A program made the translations under genes and the position numbers. Under the pieces are notes generated by a model. The model saw nothing but the letters and a program-made list of their open reading frames with translations. It did no database searches and had not been told where the DNA came from. 64,000 nt of DNA from Fictibacillus fluitans (GTDB lineage Bacteria > Bacillota > Bacilli > Bacillales > Fictibacillaceae), in assembly GCF_030418125.1 (NCBI RefSeq), contig NZ_JAUHTR010000012.1, positions 1-64,000 on the forward strand, read 5' to 3'. This document shows, piece after piece, positions 60,794 through 64,000 of this stretch (the stretch's first letter is position 1; each line of letters opens with the position of its first letter).

Positions 60794-62194
60794 ATGAACC
60801 CAATAAATTGGAAAAAAGAAGTCGAGAAAAGAAAAGATTCTTTTTTGAAAGATACACAGGGACTTCTTCAAATCAGAAGTGTCCTTGATGAAGGAAAAGG
60901 AACAAAGAATGCGCCGTTTGGTCCTGAAATTGCGGCTGCTTTGGACTACATGCTTAAGCTGGGGGAAGACGGGGGCATGACTGTCAAAAATGTGGATGGA
61001 TTCGCCGGCCATATTGAAATGGGGGAAGGGAAGGAACTGATTGGGGTTCTCGGCCATTTGGACGTTGTCCCTGAAGGCGACGGCTGGAGTGTGGATCCTT
61101 ATGGAGGAGAAATCAAGGATGGCAAGATTTTTGCCAGAGGAGCCATCGATGACAAAGGCCCTACAATGGCGGCATGGTACGGAATGAAAATCGTTAAAGA
61201 ATTAAATCTCCCATTATCCAAACGCGTCAGGCTGATTCTTGGAACGGACGAAGAAAGTCAGTGGAGATGTGTCGAGCATTATTTTAAGCAGGAAGAAATG
61301 CCTTCTGCCGGTTTTGCTCCAGATGCGGATTTTCCAATCATTCATGCAGAAAAAGGCATGATGAATGTAACAATGCAGCAAAAAAAACGTAATAAAGAGG
61401 AAGAGCCAAACGCTGTTTTGCAATCCTTTAAGTCGGGTTTGCGCCTGAATATGGTTCCAGACCGGGCGGAAGCTGAGCTGAAATTACGGGAAAAATGGAA
61501 CGAACGTTTTCAGGATTTTTTAAGCGAAAACCACTTAACGGGCGAAATAGAGGAAGAGGGGGACGTGCATCACTTTTATCTGACGGGGAAATCCGCACAC
61601 GGCAGTACTCCTGATTTTGGAGTGAATGCGGGGGTTATGCTTGCAAGCTTCCTGTCTCAACTTCCTCTGGATGGACAAGGGCTTTCTTTCGTCCACTTCA
61701 TTAATGAACATCTGAAGGAAAGCACGGGAGAAAAGTTAGGAATCAAGGCGGAAGATGAAGTAAGCGGGGCACTGACCGTAAACCCCGGGGTGTTCAGCTA
61801 TACCAGCGAATGTGGAGGTTCCATCGGTCTGAATATCCGTTACCCTGTAAAACACTCGGGTGATGCCGTACAAATGACTCTTGGAACATTGGCGGAAAGA
61901 GAAGGATTTACGATTGAGGTTACCAAGCACACAACTCCTCATTTTGTGGATGAACAGCATATCGTTGTACAAACGCTGAAAAAGGTATACGAAGATCAGA
62001 CGGGACGCACGGGGAAACCGATTGCCATAGGGGGAGGAACGTATGCCCGATCGCTTGAAGCCGGAGTAGCGTTCGGTGCTTTGTTCCCCGGAAGGGAAGA
62101 CGTAGCCCACCAGAAGGATGAATATATGTTTCTGGAGGATTTGTTCAGTGCTGCGGCCATCTATGCAGAGGCCATTTATGAACTGGCTAAATAA
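60794..62194 (+). CDS. pepV: dipeptidase PepV (M20 family)
   Basis: This 466-residue metallopeptidase (YtjP in B. subtilis) cleaves dipeptides. It has the M20 zinc motifs G-H-L-D-V-V-P-E-G-D near residue 84-93, A-I-D-D-K-G-P near 117, G-T-D-E-E-S near 152 (general base) and a lid domain with S-A-H-G-S-T-P near 266. AAAGGTGA precedes the ATG. It is followed by a bidirectional terminator and the opposing cysteine-synthase homologue. Confidence 0.94.
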   Translation: MNPINWKKEVEKRKDSFLKDTQGLLQIRSVLDEGKGTKNAPFGPEIAAALDYMLKLGEDGGMTVKNVDGFAGHIEMGEGKELIGVLGHLDVVPEGDGWSVDPYGGEIKDGKIFARGAIDDKGPTMAAWYGMKIVKELNLPLSKRVRLILGTDEESQWRCVEHYFKQEEMPSAGFAPDADFPIIHAEKGMMNVTMQQKKRNKEEEPNAVLQSFKSGLRLNMVPDRAEAELKLREKWNERFQDFLSENHLTGEIEEEGDVHHFYLTGKSAHGSTPDFGVNAGVMLASFLSQLPLDGQGLSFVHFINEHLKESTGEKLGIKAEDEVSGALTVNPGVFSYTSECGGSIGLNIRYPVKHSGDAVQMTLGTLAEREGFTIEVTKHTTPHFVDEQHIVVQTLKKVYEDQTGRTGKPIAIGGGTYARSLEAGVAFGALFPGREDVAHQKDEYMFLEDLFSAAAIYAEAIYELAK

Positions 62195-62211
62195 AAAGGC
62201 AGCTGAAAGTG

Positions 62212-62256
62212 AAAAAGGTGGCCATCCCGCTTGATGCGAATGATGGCCACCTTTGC
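62212..62256. terminator. bidirectional terminator between pepV and the cysteine-synthase gene
   Basis: AAAGGTGGCCATC pairs perfectly with GATGGCCACCTTT across a 15-base loop. Confidence 0.85.
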
Positions 62257-62264
62257 TGTGTATA

Positions 62265-63197
62265 TTAAAATTGAAACAAATCAGAGGACAGATAGCGTTC
62301 TCCTGAATCACATGTCATGCAAACAACAATATCGTCCTTGGAAAGTTTTTTTGCCACCTCAATAGCTCCGTGAACGGCAGCTCCGGATGAAGGGCCGACC
62401 AGAATACCTTCTTCTGCCGCAAGCCTTCTCACAGCTGTATAGGCCGGTTCATCTTCCACCCTGATAATTTCATCGTACACCTTTTGATTGAGGATAGGAG
62501 GGATGAAACCCGGGCTGGTTCCGACAAGCTTATGTTTTCCCGGCTTTCCTCCGGACAATACAGGCGATCCTGCTGGCTCAACCACGTGTACGGTCATTTC
62601 AGGAAAAGCCTCTTTTAATGTTTCGCCAGTACCGGTGATGGTACCGCCTGTACCTGCGGGAGCGATGAAGGCACTTAACGGCTTATCAAGTTCTTTCATC
62701 GCCTCAATAATTTCAACGGCGGTTGTGGTACGGTGCGCATCGGGATTGGCTTCATTTTCAAATTGCATCGGCATGAAGCTTGTATCCGGGTTGGCCGCCA
62801 GCAATTCTCTTGCCTTGTTAATGGCACCCGGCATCTTTTCCTCTCCCGGAGTAAGAACAACTTTCGCTCCATACGCTTTCAAAAGGTTGATTCGTTCCGC
62901 CGTCATGGTATCCGGCATTACAATGATCGATTTATATCCTCTGGCTGCAGCATTCATGGCTAATCCGATCCCTGTGTTGCCGGAGGTCGGCTCAATAATC
63001 GTATCTCCGGGTTTTAACTGTCCCGATTGCTCAGCCTGAACCAGCATATGATATGCCGCCCTGTCCTTCAGGCTTCGGCTTGGATTATAGAATTCGAGTT
63101 TGACATAAACAGCTGCTCCTTCTGGATCGGGCAGGCGGTTTAAACGGACAAGAGGGGTGTCTCCGATCAGGTCCGCGATGTTTTGAACAACTTTCAT
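62265..63197 (-). CDS. ytkP: cysteine synthase-like PLP enzyme YtkP
   Basis: The 310-residue enzyme belongs to the O-acetylserine sulfhydrylase family. The PLP lysine is in S-L-K-D-R-A (near 42), and P-T-S-G-N-T-G-I-G-L (near 70) binds the substrate. G-T-G-G-T-I-T-G-T-G (near 177) holds the phosphate and G-P-S-S-G-A-A lies near 265. It is a paralogue of CysK; the exact substrate is not settled. I start at 63197 (M-K-V-V-Q-N-I); an ATG at 63209 adds M-C-K-P. Same position as ytkP in B. subtilis. Confidence 0.9.
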   Translation of the reverse strand: MKVVQNIADLIGDTPLVRLNRLPDPEGAAVYVKLEFYNPSRSLKDRAAYHMLVQAEQSGQLKPGDTIIEPTSGNTGIGLAMNAAARGYKSIIVMPDTMTAERINLLKAYGAKVVLTPGEEKMPGAINKARELLAANPDTSFMPMQFENEANPDAHRTTTAVEIIEAMKELDKPLSAFIAPAGTGGTITGTGETLKEAFPEMTVHVVEPAGSPVLSGGKPGKHKLVGTSPGFIPPILNQKVYDEIIRVEDEPAYTAVRRLAAEEGILVGPSSGAAVHGAIEVAKKLSKDDIVVCMTCDSGERYLSSDLFQF

Positions 63198-63345
63198 TGG
63201 TTTGCACATCCCTGTCTTTTACTGATTATTATGTGTAAAAGTATATCAAATGAAGCTTTTAAATGAAAATCTTCCGGCTTTGTGGGGCTTAGGCGCCTTC
63301 TTTTTGGTAAGATTAAACTAATTCCTGATAATGGAGATGGTACTT

Positions 63346-63924
63346 TTGAACAGACACATTTTTGCGGCGGTCCCTCTTCCTGTACATATAAAAAATGCCA
63401 TTCATGATACTGCAGGTGGTTTAGAAAATAAGGTCCCTTTTAAGCAGTGGGTTCATCCGGATGATCTGCATATCACCCTGTCCTTCCTTGGACAGGCAGA
63501 GATAACTAAAGTACGTCCCTTGAAAGAAATCTTGCACGGGGAACTGCTGGACATTCCTGCCTTTACGCTGACTCTTTCTGATCCCGGCTTTTTTGGAAAA
63601 AAACAGCAGCCCCGTATTTTCTGGCTTGGTGTTGAGAAAGAGCCGGCCTTAATTGAACTTCAAAAAAAAGTGCACCATTCCTGCGAACAGGCAGGTTTTA
63701 CACTGGAATCAAGGGCCTATTCCCCTCACGTCACCCTCGCTAAACGGTGGAAGGACCCTGATTCTACGATTAATGAAGTATTTGACGGGCAGGAGCTGTC
63801 TTCATTGTCGGGCCGGTCTTTTGATGTGAATGCGATCGTGCTTTACGAAACCCACCTGGATCAGGTTCCTAAATATAAAGTGATAGAAAAGATACCTCTT
63901 AAAGGGGAACTCCCTGATTCATGA
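63346..63924 (+). CDS. thpR: RNA 2',3'-cyclic phosphodiesterase (2H family)
   Basis: The 192-residue 2H-phosphoesterase (YtlP) has both catalytic H-x-T motifs: H-I-T-L-S-F-L-G near residue 44 and H-V-T-L-A-K-R near 127. It opens 2',3'-cyclic phosphates on RNA, though the cellular role is unclear. TTG 63346 follows GGAG with 9-base spacing; the ATG at 63331 overlaps that site. Its stop overlaps the next start (ATGA). Confidence 0.9.
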   Translation: MNRHIFAAVPLPVHIKNAIHDTAGGLENKVPFKQWVHPDDLHITLSFLGQAEITKVRPLKEILHGELLDIPAFTLTLSDPGFFGKKQQPRIFWLGVEKEPALIELQKKVHHSCEQAGFTLESRAYSPHVTLAKRWKDPDSTINEVFDGQELSSLSGRSFDVNAIVLYETHLDQVPKYKVIEKIPLKGELPDS

Positions 63925-64000
63925 AAAAAGAGTGCTTTTTTATAATTAATGCAAAAAGCAATAAAGCGAGAAAAGCCTGGGATGCCGTAAAGGAGATCCT
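63921..64000 (+). CDS. ytlR: lipid kinase YtlR, N-terminal part
   Basis: The ATG at 63921 overlaps the thpR stop and the frame stays open to the window edge. The 26 visible residues (M-K-K-E-C-F-F-I-I-N-A-K-S-N-K-A-R-K-A-W) match the start of diacylglycerol-kinase-like proteins: F-I-I-N-x-x-S is the nucleotide-binding opening strand. The order thpR(ytlP)-ytlR fits B. subtilis. Confidence 0.7.
   Translation, partial: MKKECFFIINAKSNKARKAWDAVKEI

Overview
The window is chromosomal DNA from an endospore-forming member of the Bacillaceae. The evidence is strong AGGAGG-type ribosome sites, U-rich intrinsic terminators, T-box, SAM-I and c-di-AMP riboswitches, a SigL (sigma-54) operon, a cotJABC operon and other coat genes. 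The right half follows the Bacillus subtilis ytk-ytl-ytm-pckA-metK-yto-ytp-ytq-ytt-leuS-ytw-ytf-ytg-ytz-ytj-ytk-ytl order. The species cannot be fixed from the sequence alone.

1-13.5 kb: a tRNA-Ala gene, an unrecognised gene and two coat genes lead into a nine-gene cluster for recovering cell-wall amino sugars. It holds nagZ and namZ (secreted hydrolases), nagA-nagB-nagR (GlcNAc-6-P catabolism and its GntR repressor) and murP-mupG-murQ-nagP (PTS import and MurNAc-6-P processing). Two near-identical NagR (dre) operators precede nagZ and nagA. No murR or amiE homologue is present.

13.5-20 kb: after a periodic AATTGAGC array and a small Gly/Tyr-rich spore protein gene comes a SigL-dependent operon. 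It encodes a class III aminotransferase, a guanidino-compound ureohydrolase and a sodium symporter. A PAS-AAA-Fis activator gene lies upstream. The -24/-12 promoter matches the consensus exactly, and three copies of one palindrome flank the operon.

20-35.5 kb: an accessory stretch with an OPT transporter coupled to a PqqD-like protein, an SGNH hydrolase, an acidic amino-acid symporter under a c-di-AMP riboswitch, a 3-methyladenine glycosylase, several small genes (five genes in the window are under 60 codons and easily missed), a holin-like protein, a choline-type symporter with a GbsR-like repressor, ytkD and hmp.

35.6-64 kb: the conserved core has ytlDCA, ytmA, a decayed tetR fragment, pckA (with a CcpN-like site), metK (SAM-I), PAP2 phosphatase, cotJ, ytoA, ytpA-ytpB, mnmL-mnmM (ytqA-ytqB), yttB, a site-2 protease, leuS (T-box), ytwF, cse60, ytfP, murJ (ytgP), ytzG, ytzE, pepV, a cysteine-synthase homologue, thpR and the start of ytlR. 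Two copies of a roughly 150-220 bp intergenic repeat (8.4 and 27.5 kb) carry nested GGTA-GGCG-N4-CGCC-GGTA hairpin modules at differing positions.
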